Shown here: positions 17,664 to 26,480 of the stretch, in pieces | How positions within the stretch are numbered: position 1 is the first letter of the stretch | How the letters are laid out: each line of letters starts with the position of its first letter | Source: UBA4582 sp002389265 | Lineage (GTDB): Bacteria > Pseudomonadota > Gammaproteobacteria > Pseudomonadales > Azotimanducaceae | Assembly (NCBI GenBank): GCA_943788825.1 | Contig: CALSRT010000006.1 | Location: 248,001 to 312,000, forward strand | Direction of reading: 5' to 3' | Length of the DNA stretch: 64,000 nt | Position numbers and translations under genes: made by a program | Notes under the pieces: generated by a model | The model's database searches: none | Told to the model about the DNA's origin: nothing | Seen by the model: the letters and a program-made list of their open reading frames with translations, nothing else

Positions 17664-18314
17664 ATGGTCATTAGAGTAGGTCTTTCAATCATTGTCGGGG
17701 TGTTTGTCACCTTGTCATTGTTTTATCTTATGCAGGCGTTGATTGCTGGTGCCGACAGTGCCTTGACCGATGACAAGATCGGTAACTTAGTCGATTTTGT
17801 TCGCGTTAAACAAGACGCTGAGGTCAATGTTAAGGACCGTAAGCCGAAGAAGCCACCACCACCAGATGAGCCACCACCTGAAACACCGCCGCAGAACTTT
17901 AATGTGTCTGTGGATAACGCTGGATTTTCCATGTCAAACGTGGATATGAGTGTGAATGTGAATGTCTCCGGCGGCGGATTTGGCATCAGCGATGGTGAAT
18001 ATCTGCCAATCGTTAAGGTCCAGCCACAATATCCACGACGAGCATTACAGCGAGGCCTGACTGGTTGGGCGATTGTTGAGTTTACCGTAACCGCTCAGGG
18101 CACTGTAAAAGACGCGGTCACTATTGAGAATTGTGCACGAGTGCAGAATGCGCGAAGTGAAGAACAGTGTGTAGACAGTCCGAACAGTGTATTTGACCGT
18201 GCCGCCGAACAGGCAGCGTCGAAGTTTAAATACAAGCCGAAGATTGTCGATGGAGAGCCGGTTGAGACCGCCGGTGTCCAGAACAAAATCACCTTCGAAT
18301 TGACAGAGGGTTAG
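17664..18314 (+). CDS. tonB2: TonB energy-transducing protein
   Basis: 216 residues. N-terminal membrane anchor (SIIVGVFVTLSLFYLMQALI), a short proline-rich spacer (KPKKPPPPDEPPPETPPQN), and the C-terminal TonB domain with YLPIVKVQPQYPRRALQRGL, GWAIVEFTV and the final strand VQNKITFEL. It links proton-motive force to outer-membrane receptors. An additional CxxxxxSEEQC-type pair in the C-terminal domain (NCARVQNARSEEQCVDS) could form a disulfide. AGGAGG precedes the ATG. Confidence 0.93.
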   Translation: MVIRVGLSIIVGVFVTLSLFYLMQALIAGADSALTDDKIGNLVDFVRVKQDAEVNVKDRKPKKPPPPDEPPPETPPQNFNVSVDNAGFSMSNVDMSVNVNVSGGGFGISDGEYLPIVKVQPQYPRRALQRGLTGWAIVEFTVTAQGTVKDAVTIENCARVQNARSEEQCVDSPNSVFDRAAEQAASKFKYKPKIVDGEPVETAGVQNKITFELTEG

Positions 18315-18323
18315 GTGCATACG

Positions 18324-19730
18324 ATGAAGAAATTATCTGTAAATATTGGTTTTCTCGTAGCCCTTTGCGTGCTCTGGAGTGCGCCAGTCATGATGACTGG
18401 CCTTTCCCAAGGGTTTATGTCCACGGGCACTGTGCAGGCAGCTGACAAGAAAAAGGAAACTCGCCGGGTGCCTGCGATGCGCGAACGGACTTACAAGACA
18501 CTGTCTGAGGCGCAAATTCTGATTGATCCAGATTCGATTCCTCTCGCCGAGGGAGAGGTCAAGCCAGACGTGGTGGCAGATCCACGTAAAGCGATTGAGA
18601 TTCTCAAGGATCTTATGGAGCGACGCGGCGTCAATAGTTATGAGCTGGCCCAAATCTGGAACACCTTGGCGTTTGCATACTATACGCTCGAAGATATTCC
18701 GAGCACATTAAAAGCCTATGAGATGGTGCTGAAACAGGAAATTACTGAAGCATTGGAGTTGTCAACGCTGCGGTCTTTGTTCCAGTTGTACTATTCAAAG
18801 GAAGATTACCGCAAGGCGATCGGCTATATGGATCGCTGGGAAGAGCTTCGTGGTAGCCCCGATGCTGGCGTAACGTTCATTCGTGCCACTGCGTACTATC
18901 AGCTTGAAGAGTTCAAGAATGCGCTCAAAGAAGCGCTGGCAGTTGAAAAAATCGTTGCCCTTGAGTGCGAGCAGAGCAAGGCGGCTGCTATAGCTGCACA
19001 AACAGCAGTTCCAGAATGTCGGCCAATGAAAGAAAATTGGTGGTACATTCAGGTCGTTATTTATAACGAGCTGAAGGATTACGATAATGTGATTAATGTG
19101 CTTGAACGGCTCATCGCTGTATATCCGAAGAAACAGTACTGGATGCACTTGGCCGGGATGTATTCTGAGAAGGGTTGGGATGACAAGTCGCTGTCTGCTT
19201 ATTACGCGGCCTATAGTCAGGGTATGCTGGTTAAAGAAAGTGAAGTCGTTATGCTAGCTCAACGACTATTGAATGCTGAAGTACCCTATGAGGCGGCAGT
19301 GGTACTTGAGAAAGGCATCAAAGCGAAGCTGGTAAAGAAAGACGAAAAGAACATGAAGCTCCTGGGCACCTCTTACACGATGTCTCAGGATATGGGTAAG
19401 GCGATAGAGGCCTGGCGCGAAGCGGCGAAAATATCCGAAGAGGGCGATAACTACTATCGCCTGGCACAGGCTCTGGCTAACGAAGATCGTCATAAAGAAG
19501 CCATCGTGGCCTATGAGAAAGCATTGGATAACGACGTGAAAAACGAGAGTAACGCCCACTTCTGGCTGGGGATTTCCCAGATGCAGTTGGAACGATGGGA
19601 CTCGGCGTCTAAGTCTTTTAGAGAAGCGGCTAAAGACAAGGATATGGAGAAGAGCGCGAAGCGGTATTTGAAGTATATCGCAGGCGAGAAGTATCGCCAG
19701 GAAGAACTGAGGAAGATGTTGGAGGCCTGA
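18324..19730 (+). CDS. TPR-repeat protein of the TonB2 cluster
   Basis: About 468 residues. Signal peptide region at the start (KKLSVNIGFLVALCVLWSA), then tetratricopeptide repeats: ELAQIWNTLAFAYYTLEDIP, YRLAQALANEDRHKEAIVAY and AHFWLGISQMQLERWDSASK. TPR proteins sit at this place in Vibrio and Alteromonas TonB2 clusters and are presumed periplasmic partners. I chose ATG 18324, which has AGGTG 6 bases upstream, over GTG 18315, which abuts the tonB stop. A strong terminator follows. Confidence 0.85.
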   Translation: MKKLSVNIGFLVALCVLWSAPVMMTGLSQGFMSTGTVQAADKKKETRRVPAMRERTYKTLSEAQILIDPDSIPLAEGEVKPDVVADPRKAIEILKDLMERRGVNSYELAQIWNTLAFAYYTLEDIPSTLKAYEMVLKQEITEALELSTLRSLFQLYYSKEDYRKAIGYMDRWEELRGSPDAGVTFIRATAYYQLEEFKNALKEALAVEKIVALECEQSKAAAIAAQTAVPECRPMKENWWYIQVVIYNELKDYDNVINVLERLIAVYPKKQYWMHLAGMYSEKGWDDKSLSAYYAAYSQGMLVKESEVVMLAQRLLNAEVPYEAAVVLEKGIKAKLVKKDEKNMKLLGTSYTMSQDMGKAIEAWREAAKISEEGDNYYRLAQALANEDRHKEAIVAYEKALDNDVKNESNAHFWLGISQMQLERWDSASKSFREAAKDKDMEKSAKRYLKYIAGEKYRQEELRKMLEA

Positions 19731-19757
19731 CAACCAGGTTTTTCACGGCTTACCTAT

Positions 19758-19787
19758 AAAAAAAGAGGCATTTAGCCTCTTTTTTTA
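19758..19787. terminator. Bidirectional Rho-independent terminator
   Basis: Stem AAAAAGAGGC / GCCTCTTTTT with loop ATTTA, followed by a T run and preceded by an A run. It lies between the convergent TonB2 cluster and rsgA and can serve both strands. Confidence 0.9.
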
Positions 19788-19861
19788 TGCCCGATGTTTA
19801 TGCCTCAGCGGCCTTCACGGGGCAACTAAAATGTTCTATTGATCCATAAAGTATCAGGTGG

Positions 19862-20977
19862 CTATTTTTTTACCGGTCGTTTTGATGCCTTGTTCTGATG
19901 ACTATTGCGAGCGGTGAGAATAGTGAGCTCAGCTTTAAATTTGCGAAAGGTATCCAAGCGGGCTTGCGGTAAATCGCCGGTAGCAATGGCTTTGCTGACA
20001 GCGCAGTGAGGTTCCGTATGGTGCTGGCAGTCATTAAACTTACAGGTGAGTGCCAGATCAGCGATATCACTGAAGCTGGCAGTCAACGTTTCCTGGTCTG
20101 CCCATATCTGGATCTCGCGCATTCCAGGGGTATCGATGAGCATCCCGCCGCTATCAAGCTGACAAAGCTCTCGAAACGTGGTGGTATGCCGACCACGGCT
20201 GTCACCTTCGCGCACCGCACCGGTGTCAAAATGATCGTGTCCCAGTAGGTAATTCGTGATCGTTGATTTGCCGACGCCGGAAGACCCCAGCAGAGCCACA
20301 GTTTTACCCCTTGTGACGTATTCGCGCAGCCCCTCCATTCCTTGGCCATTCGTGGCGCTGACCACGTGAATGGGAGTTTTCATGGCGATTTTTTCGACCT
20401 TATCCAGCCTTGGCGGCAGGTTCTCGCATAAGTCGACTTTACTCAGAACGATGACCGGACTCGCGCCGCTGGTCCAGGCCAACAGCAGATAGCGTTCTAT
20501 ACGTTTCACATTGAAGTTATCGTCTAGGCCAGTGACTAGAAAGACGGTGTCAATATTGGCGGCGACCACCTGTTCGTCGTAGCGTTCTCCGGCTTCTTTT
20601 CGAGAGAACTTACTCTTGCGATTGAGAGTCACTTCGATCAATACGGTTGGAACAGCATCTGCATCCTCCTGACCCTCTTCAATAGGGCTCACCAGCACCC
20701 AATCTCCCACCGTAGGTAAGTCAGCTTTGGATTGACCGGCGGAGCGCGCACGACCTGGTAGCAGCCCAACCAGTGGCCCTGTCGCAGACAGTAGATGATA
20801 ACGGTTAAGGTCAGGCCGACTGACCCGAGCCGGTATCAGTCCAGGGTGGTCGGCGGCTTGTGCGCTGAAAAATGTATCCCAACCCAAGCGTTCGAGATTA
20901 TCCTGGGTGCTTGCGCTGACACTCAGCAAAGAGGGTTCTCGACTAGCTGCGCAGTTTGGTTCTCCACTCTGGGCCAC
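19862..20977 (-). CDS. rsgA: Ribosome small-subunit-dependent GTPase A
   Basis: 371 residues. RsgA is a circularly permuted GTPase that helps late 30S maturation. OB-fold N-terminal domain (GDWVLVSPIEEG), permuted G-motif order: G4 VLSKVDL first, then G1 LGSSGVGKSTITNYLLG and G3 DTPGMREIQIW, and the C-terminal zinc site CKFNDCQHHTEPHCAV. It begins with GTG; the ribosome-binding site is poorly spaced, so the exact start is uncertain, and the N-terminus is slightly longer than in E. coli. Confidence 0.93.
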   Translation of the reverse strand: MAQSGEPNCAASREPSLLSVSASTQDNLERLGWDTFFSAQAADHPGLIPARVSRPDLNRYHLLSATGPLVGLLPGRARSAGQSKADLPTVGDWVLVSPIEEGQEDADAVPTVLIEVTLNRKSKFSRKEAGERYDEQVVAANIDTVFLVTGLDDNFNVKRIERYLLLAWTSGASPVIVLSKVDLCENLPPRLDKVEKIAMKTPIHVVSATNGQGMEGLREYVTRGKTVALLGSSGVGKSTITNYLLGHDHFDTGAVREGDSRGRHTTTFRELCQLDSGGMLIDTPGMREIQIWADQETLTASFSDIADLALTCKFNDCQHHTEPHCAVSKAIATGDLPQARLDTFRKFKAELTILTARNSHQNKASKRPVKK

Positions 20978-21107
20978 GCCTGATTGGAAAGGTAAAAAAC
21001 GGGCTGTTGGATGTTAGATTGTGGCGACGGGAAGCTCTCTATAGGAGTGATCAGTATAGCGGCTACGATACTGTGTGCATGACGCCAGAACAAGTGTTTG
21101 GCTTAGA

Positions 21108-22604
21108 TTAGCGGCTGGATTTTGGCCATAGTGCACGTGTCATGGGGATCAAAATGGCGATCACGACCAAACTCATCAGCACGACAGTGGTTGGGCGGTC
21201 CCACAAAAAACTAAATTGTCCATCGGCCACAGCAAGCGCTCGGCGTAGATTATCTTCAAGCATACCGCCGAGGATAAAGCCGAGGAGTAAGGGCGCCATC
21301 GGGAATTGCAGCAGTCGCAATAACACGGCGCAGATGGCGATAAAAACCATCATCTGAATGTCGAAGACATTGAAGGAGACCAGATAAACCCCCATCAGGG
21401 AAAAAAACATGATAATTGGGATGAGATACTGCCGTGGCACCAGTAGCAGGCGAGCGATATAGGGTATTAAGGGTAGATTCAGGACTAACAGCATCAAGTT
21501 GCCAAAGTACATGGAGACGATCACCGACCAGAATATTTCCGGTTCATCGATGAACAGCCGCGGTCCTGGCTGGATGCCATAAGCGAGCAGGGCGCCAAGC
21601 AGAATGGCCGTGGTGCCAGATCCCGGAATGCCCAAGGTCAGCAATGGCACGAATGATCCAGTGCAGGCGGCATTGTTGGCTGCTTCAGGTGCCGCAAGTC
21701 CCTTGATAGAGCCCTGGCCGAATTGTTTTTGATCCTCACTGGTCGCCAGATTACGTTCAACGCCATAGGCCAGGAACGAAGCGATGGTCGCGCCCGCGCC
21801 CGGCAAAACACCCACAAAAAAGCCGAGGACCGAAGAGCGGGAAACAGTCGGAATGATTGCCCTAAGCTCTGGTAGAGACAGGTGCAGACTGGTCTTATGC
21901 AGACGTATTGTCGGTTCCTTGGCACGGGTAGACTGCAAAACCATCATGACCGCCTCGGATAGCGCGAATGTGGCCATCGCCAGCATCAGAAATGAAATGC
22001 CGTCGATTAGGTCCATGCGCCCGAAAGTAAAACGTTGAACACCCGCAGAGAGGTCGGTACCGACGGTAGATAACATCAATCCAAAGCAGGTCATCATCAG
22101 CGCCTTGAGATACTCACCCTGGCTGGAAAAGGCAGAAACCAGCGTCAGGCCCAAGAGCATCAACGCAAAATAGTCTGCGGATTGAAATCCGAGAGACAAA
22201 TCTGCCAGGAAAGGTGCTGTCCCGGCGAGAAGAAGGGCAGCGAGAGTGCCTCCCGCGAAGGACGAATAGGCAGCAATGGCGAGGGCTTTGCCGGGCTGGC
22301 CGTTGCGGGCGATGGGGTAGCCATCAAAGGCCGTGGCAACTGTACCGGCCACGCCTGGTGCATTGATCAGAATCGATGAGGTGCTGCCGCCAAAGATGGC
22401 GCCGTAATAGACGCCGGCGAGTAGAATCATGCCACTGCTCGGGTCAAAGCCATAAGTAATAGGTATCATCAGGGCGATGGCGGTGATTGGTCCCAGACCG
22501 GGCAACATGCCGATCAACGTACCTGTAGCACATCCGGCGAACACCAATATCAGGTTGTGTAACGTCAGGACTGTTTGCAAGCCGATAAATAAGCCATCGA
22601 GCAT
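21108..22604 (-). CDS. tctA: Tripartite tricarboxylate transporter, large permease TctA
   Basis: 498 residues with about a dozen membrane helices. TctA family blocks: CATGTLIGMLPGLGPITAIA near the start, GVYYGAIFGGSTSSILINAPG, GVLPGAGATIASFLAYG and GSFVPLLTLGIPGSGTTAI. It forms the large membrane subunit of a sodium-driven, binding-protein-dependent carboxylate importer. I start at ATG 22604, which overlaps the tctB stop by one base (TAATG); the frame is open further upstream but that part overlaps tctB and is not protein-like. Confidence 0.93.
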   Translation of the reverse strand: MLDGLFIGLQTVLTLHNLILVFAGCATGTLIGMLPGLGPITAIALMIPITYGFDPSSGMILLAGVYYGAIFGGSTSSILINAPGVAGTVATAFDGYPIARNGQPGKALAIAAYSSFAGGTLAALLLAGTAPFLADLSLGFQSADYFALMLLGLTLVSAFSSQGEYLKALMMTCFGLMLSTVGTDLSAGVQRFTFGRMDLIDGISFLMLAMATFALSEAVMMVLQSTRAKEPTIRLHKTSLHLSLPELRAIIPTVSRSSVLGFFVGVLPGAGATIASFLAYGVERNLATSEDQKQFGQGSIKGLAAPEAANNAACTGSFVPLLTLGIPGSGTTAILLGALLAYGIQPGPRLFIDEPEIFWSVIVSMYFGNLMLLVLNLPLIPYIARLLLVPRQYLIPIIMFFSLMGVYLVSFNVFDIQMMVFIAICAVLLRLLQFPMAPLLLGFILGGMLEDNLRRALAVADGQFSFLWDRPTTVVLMSLVVIAILIPMTRALWPKSSR

Positions 22605-23089
22605 TATCCTGCGCCTCCCAGGTACTGGAATAACTGCTCGGGAATGGCGCCAGGCGCCAGATAAATACCTAATTGGTCCATCAATAGCCAAAAGGCCATG
22701 GCTATCGTGGCAGCGACCAACAACGGTGCTCGAAACGACCTGACACCCAGGACTAGAAAGGCGGTAATCAGCAACAAAATGGTGGCAATGACGAAACCCA
22801 GTGGCTCCAACAGAATGCCATAACCGCTCATTATCACCAGCAACAGACACGCTGGTAACCAGTTAAGGTTCAGGACGGCAGACCAGTCGGTCTTAGGTGC
22901 CGGCACCAGTATCAGTAAAATAGCGCAGAAGCTCCCCACGACTGCGATAAAATAGGGCATAGACCGAGCGTTAAACACCTCTTGCTCAGACCAGTAGTCC
23001 AAGTGAATGTCATCAGCATAAATGCCGTAAGCGACACACAAGATAAGAAATAAGATGCCGCCAAGTCGGGCACTGGTTATGGACACCAT
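22604..23089 (-). CDS. tctB: Tripartite tricarboxylate transporter, small permease TctB
   Basis: 161 residues with four hydrophobic segments (LGGILFLILCVAYGIYA, IAVVGSFCAILLILV, WLPACLLLVIMSGYGILLEP, and a final VAATIAMAFWLLM). This is the typical size and topology of the poorly conserved TctB subunit. It lies 5 bases after tctC and overlaps tctA by one base, confirming a single operon. Confidence 0.9.
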   Translation of the reverse strand: MVSITSARLGGILFLILCVAYGIYADDIHLDYWSEQEVFNARSMPYFIAVVGSFCAILLILVPAPKTDWSAVLNLNWLPACLLLVIMSGYGILLEPLGFVIATILLLITAFLVLGVRSFRAPLLVAATIAMAFWLLMDQLGIYLAPGAIPEQLFQYLGGAG

Positions 23090-23094
23090 ATTGC

Positions 23095-24084
23095 TTACTG
23101 TCCCGATGGGGGCAGGGGGCGCAAAAACCCTAGTTGGCGCATCAAGGTGCCAATTTCAAGTTCCTGCTGTTCAAGGAAATGATAGAAATCATCACCCTGT
23201 TTGAGTTGCAGGGTCCAGCTATTCCTGCGTCTAACGGCTTCGAAGGCAGGCGTCGCAACGACGCTTTCGATGGTCTCCATCATGTCCAGATAGCGTTGTG
23301 GCGGCAGGCCCTTCGCCGCAAAGACCCCGCGCCAATTGGAAAATTCAAGTGCGTAGCCCTGCTCAGCGAGGGTTGGAAAATCAGGTGCATCAATTAGGCG
23401 CTGTAATGCGGTGATGGCGATCACCCGGACTTCACCGGCGCGAGCCATATCGATGGCTTCACTGAGTCCCGTAGAGAGCAAGTGGGACTCGTGCGAGAGA
23501 ATGCCTGCCATTGCCTTCCCGCCGCCGTCGTAGGCGATATAGACCACCTTGCTGGGGTCACCGCCCGCCATCTCGATGGCACGCGCGAAAATAAAGTGAT
23601 CGGTACTGCCTCGAACTGAACCGCCAGCGACCTTCACCGACCGGGGGTTAGCGTTAAAGGCTTGGACAACGTCACTGAAATTCATGAGCTTCGAGTCCTT
23701 AGGAACTACGAAAACACTGTAGTCAGCAATGACCGCAGCGATGGGTACAAGATCTCGAAAGGATTGTGGAAAGACTTTTTGGAGTGACCTCACCACCATG
23801 GGGGTCGAATTCATCAATAACGTGTAAGGCTGGCGCTCGGCAGATTCGATCAGTTTGGCAATAGCTCGGCCGCCGCCACCACCTGAGAGATTCTCAAATG
23901 AGACATCCTTGACCAGCCCCGACTTTACCAGTGCTTCACCAATACCGCGAGCAGTGCCGTCCCAGCCGCCACCAGGCCCCGCAGGAATAAGAAAGTGGGT
24001 CTTTGGCAGGAGTTCAGCATGAGCCGCCAGACTGAATAGCAGGCCAGCGATTGCGATAAAACTTTTAAGCAGCGGCTTGGGCAT
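23095..24084 (-). CDS. tctC: Tripartite tricarboxylate transporter substrate-binding protein TctC (Bug family)
   Basis: 329 residues, periplasmic. Signal peptide ends near AAHAE; the family motif FLIPAGPGGGWDGTARGIGEAL follows, then GRAIAKLI, SVRGSTDHF, VYIAYDGGGKAMAGIL and GVFAAKGLP. It captures a carboxylate for TctAB. The ligand is not readable. It starts 3 bases after the SMP-30 lactonase gene, suggesting the imported compound relates to a sugar acid or lactone. Confidence 0.92.
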   Translation of the reverse strand: MPKPLLKSFIAIAGLLFSLAAHAELLPKTHFLIPAGPGGGWDGTARGIGEALVKSGLVKDVSFENLSGGGGGRAIAKLIESAERQPYTLLMNSTPMVVRSLQKVFPQSFRDLVPIAAVIADYSVFVVPKDSKLMNFSDVVQAFNANPRSVKVAGGSVRGSTDHFIFARAIEMAGGDPSKVVYIAYDGGGKAMAGILSHESHLLSTGLSEAIDMARAGEVRVIAITALQRLIDAPDFPTLAEQGYALEFSNWRGVFAAKGLPPQRYLDMMETIESVVATPAFEAVRRRNSWTLQLKQGDDFYHFLEQQELEIGTLMRQLGFLRPLPPSGQ

Positions 24085-24087
24085 CTG

Positions 24088-25005
24088 CTAGCGATTCAAG
24101 AAATTAAGTGGCAGACCAGGACAATGCCAGGGCATGGATACCAGCTTGCCGGTGGCTGAGAGCGTGATAAAAGCCGTCTGCAGATTATCGCCGCCAAAGC
24201 AGATATTAGTTGTCAAAATATCTGGCATATCGATGAGTCTTGCGGTTGCACCATCAGCTGAGTGGACAGTGATGCCCCCTGTGATCAGCGTCGCAACACA
24301 GACATTTCCGGCACTGTCGACCGCCAGTGAGTCAAACATATGGTAGTCAGGTAACTGGGCGAGCATGCGCCGACTCCCGCCGAGTTCTCCTGGCGCCTTG
24401 ATATCAAAGGCCCAAACACGGCCAGTCGGGGTTTCTGCCACATACAAGGTGGCTTCATCGGGCGACAAGCCAATACCGTTAGGTGCCTCTAAGGGGAAGA
24501 TGACCTCTTTAATCTGTTGGCCATCGATGGACGCGTAGTAAACCCCCGTGCGATCTTTGTCTCGTGGTCTATTTTTACCGTGATCAGTAAACCAGAAACC
24601 ACCTTGTTGATCGAAGACGATATCGTTTGGTCCGCGTAATGGGTTGCCGGCACAGTGGGTATATAACGTCTCAACTTCACCAGTGGCGAGATTCACTCGC
24701 TCAATTCGGCCGCCAGAATAATTTTCGGGTTGATCGCCGGGGAATGTCAGACCATTTCTGTCATGCCAAATAAACCCACCATTGTTGCAGATATAACAGT
24801 GACCATCGGGCCCTATGGCCGCTCCATTGGGACCGCCATCCAGCTGCGCAATTACCTCAACAGTGCCATCCAGTTGAACTCGGCTCAGGGTGCCGCGTTT
24901 AATTTCAACAAGGATAATACTGCCATCTGCCATGGCAATGGGACCCTCGGGGAATTCCAGGCCAGTGGTGATCTCCGTTAGCTCGCTCATGTCAGATACC
25001 TGCAT
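24088..25005 (-). CDS. SMP-30/gluconolactonase family protein
   Basis: 305 residues, a six-bladed beta-propeller of the SMP-30/LRE family. Metal ligands are suggested by LEFPEGPIAM (Glu), GPNDIVFD (Asn) and APNGIGLSPDEATLYVAET (Asn/Asp), all family positions. Members open sugar-acid lactones. No signal peptide. Start could be ATG 25005 or ATG 24990. It is encoded between a phosphoserine-aminotransferase gene and the Tct transporter, all on one strand. Confidence 0.88.
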   Translation of the reverse strand: MQVSDMSELTEITTGLEFPEGPIAMADGSIILVEIKRGTLSRVQLDGTVEVIAQLDGGPNGAAIGPDGHCYICNNGGFIWHDRNGLTFPGDQPENYSGGRIERVNLATGEVETLYTHCAGNPLRGPNDIVFDQQGGFWFTDHGKNRPRDKDRTGVYYASIDGQQIKEVIFPLEAPNGIGLSPDEATLYVAETPTGRVWAFDIKAPGELGGSRRMLAQLPDYHMFDSLAVDSAGNVCVATLITGGITVHSADGATARLIDMPDILTTNICFGGDNLQTAFITLSATGKLVSMPWHCPGLPLNFLNR

Positions 25006-25043
25006 TGATTTGCCTGCTACTATAAGCGCCCGGGCAAGATTTG

Positions 25044-26195
25044 TTAACCCGCTTTAACTTGGTGAAAGGCCCAGTCGAGCCAAGGTAAAAGCTTCTCAAT
25101 ATCCTGGCTCTCGACAGTGGCACCACCCCAGATGCGCAAGCCCGGGGGGGCATCGCGATAAGCACCGATGTCATAGGCGACATTCTCTGATTCCAGTAAT
25201 GCAACTAGCTGTTTAATAAGCCCGGTCTGACTGGCTGCATCTTGGGCGGTAAACCATGGGTCGATGATCTTCATACAGATGGAAGTACTAGAGCGTGTCG
25301 CCTCGTCTGTGGCGAGAAAAGCAGCCCAGTGGGACGTGGATAGCCACTTGGCGATCACATCCAGGTTCGCCTCACTACGCTCAATCAAAGCCGGTAAGCC
25401 ACCAATTTGGGTTGCCCAGTCAAGCGCGTCAAGTTGGTCTTCAACGGCCATCATCGATGGCGTATTGATAGTAGCGCCCGCAAATATATCAGAAATAAGT
25501 TTACCGCCTTTGGTCAGACGAAAGATTTTCGGCAGCGGCCAAGTGGGTGTATAAGATTCGAGCCGCGCGACAGCGCGCGGTGACAAGGCAATCATGCCCT
25601 GACCCGCTTCGCCACCCAAGACCTTTTGCCAGGACCAAGTGACGACGTCGAGCTTAGGCCAGTCGATATTCATCGCAAACGTCGCCGAAGTGGCGTCACA
25701 GAACGTCAGCCCCGCGCGGTCGGCGGGAATCCAGTCGGCATTCGGCACTCGCACGCCAGAAGTCGTGCCGTTCCAAGTGAAGATAACATCATGATCAAAA
25801 TTCACCGCCGTCAGGTCTGGCAATTCGCCATAGTCAGCGCCCAGATCGCGTACGTTATCCAGTTTTAATTGTTTCTGCGCGTCTGATAACCAACCTTGGC
25901 CAAAGCTCTCCCAGGACAATACATCAACACCACGGGCGCCGAGCATGGTCCACATCGCCATTTCGAAAGCACCACTGTCAGACCCTGGGACGATACCCAG
26001 CAAATAGTCGGCGGGCATACCTAACAAGCGCTTGCTATCCTCAATGACCTTATTGAGCTTTGCTTTTTCGGCTTTTGCTCGATGAGAACGGCCGAGGCTG
26101 GCAGTGGGCAACGTCGCTATAGACCATCCCGGGCGTTTCGATGTGGGGCCAGAGGAAAAGCGAGGGTTTGCCGGTTTAACTACTGGTGGGTTCAT
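25044..26195 (-). CDS. serC: Phosphoserine aminotransferase (Methanosarcina/alphaproteobacterial type)
   Basis: 383 residues, class V PLP-dependent aminotransferase. It opens with NPRFSSGPTSKRPGW, as in the branch of SerC found in archaea and alphaproteobacteria rather than the E. coli branch. The PLP lysine is in VTWSWQKVLGGEAGQ, and WNGTTSGVRVPN and CDATSATFAM are active-site blocks. It makes 3-phosphoserine from 3-phosphohydroxypyruvate with glutamate. It is first in the run serC-lactonase-tctCBA; serA and serB are absent nearby. Confidence 0.88.
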   Translation of the reverse strand: MNPPVVKPANPRFSSGPTSKRPGWSIATLPTASLGRSHRAKAEKAKLNKVIEDSKRLLGMPADYLLGIVPGSDSGAFEMAMWTMLGARGVDVLSWESFGQGWLSDAQKQLKLDNVRDLGADYGELPDLTAVNFDHDVIFTWNGTTSGVRVPNADWIPADRAGLTFCDATSATFAMNIDWPKLDVVTWSWQKVLGGEAGQGMIALSPRAVARLESYTPTWPLPKIFRLTKGGKLISDIFAGATINTPSMMAVEDQLDALDWATQIGGLPALIERSEANLDVIAKWLSTSHWAAFLATDEATRSSTSICMKIIDPWFTAQDAASQTGLIKQLVALLESENVAYDIGAYRDAPPGLRIWGGATVESQDIEKLLPWLDWAFHQVKAG

Positions 26196-26480
26196 GATGA
26201 CAGGGGATTCCTAAAAGGAGAAAAAAGCGCAATGTGCGGGGTTAGGGTGACGTTGTCAAGATCAATTCATGGCTTGATTTTCGCCAAATAGACTCCTGTT
26301 GCGCAAAATTAGGGCGATAAGGGGTTCAATTATCGCTGCCGCTAACAAAGGTGCCGGGTGGCCCAAGTTTGGCTACAATAGACTGTCGCTCGCCAGTGTG
26401 GCCGAATCAAACAGCAAAATGTGGTTGACTTGCTAGGTCCAGCCGATCCTGGCCTGATCGGTGTCAGCCAGAGGTACTAG

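Noticed and set aside
22605..22850. N-terminal extension of the tctA frame
   Set aside because: Overlaps tctB out of frame and has low-quality composition; the TAATG junction at 22604 is the likely start.
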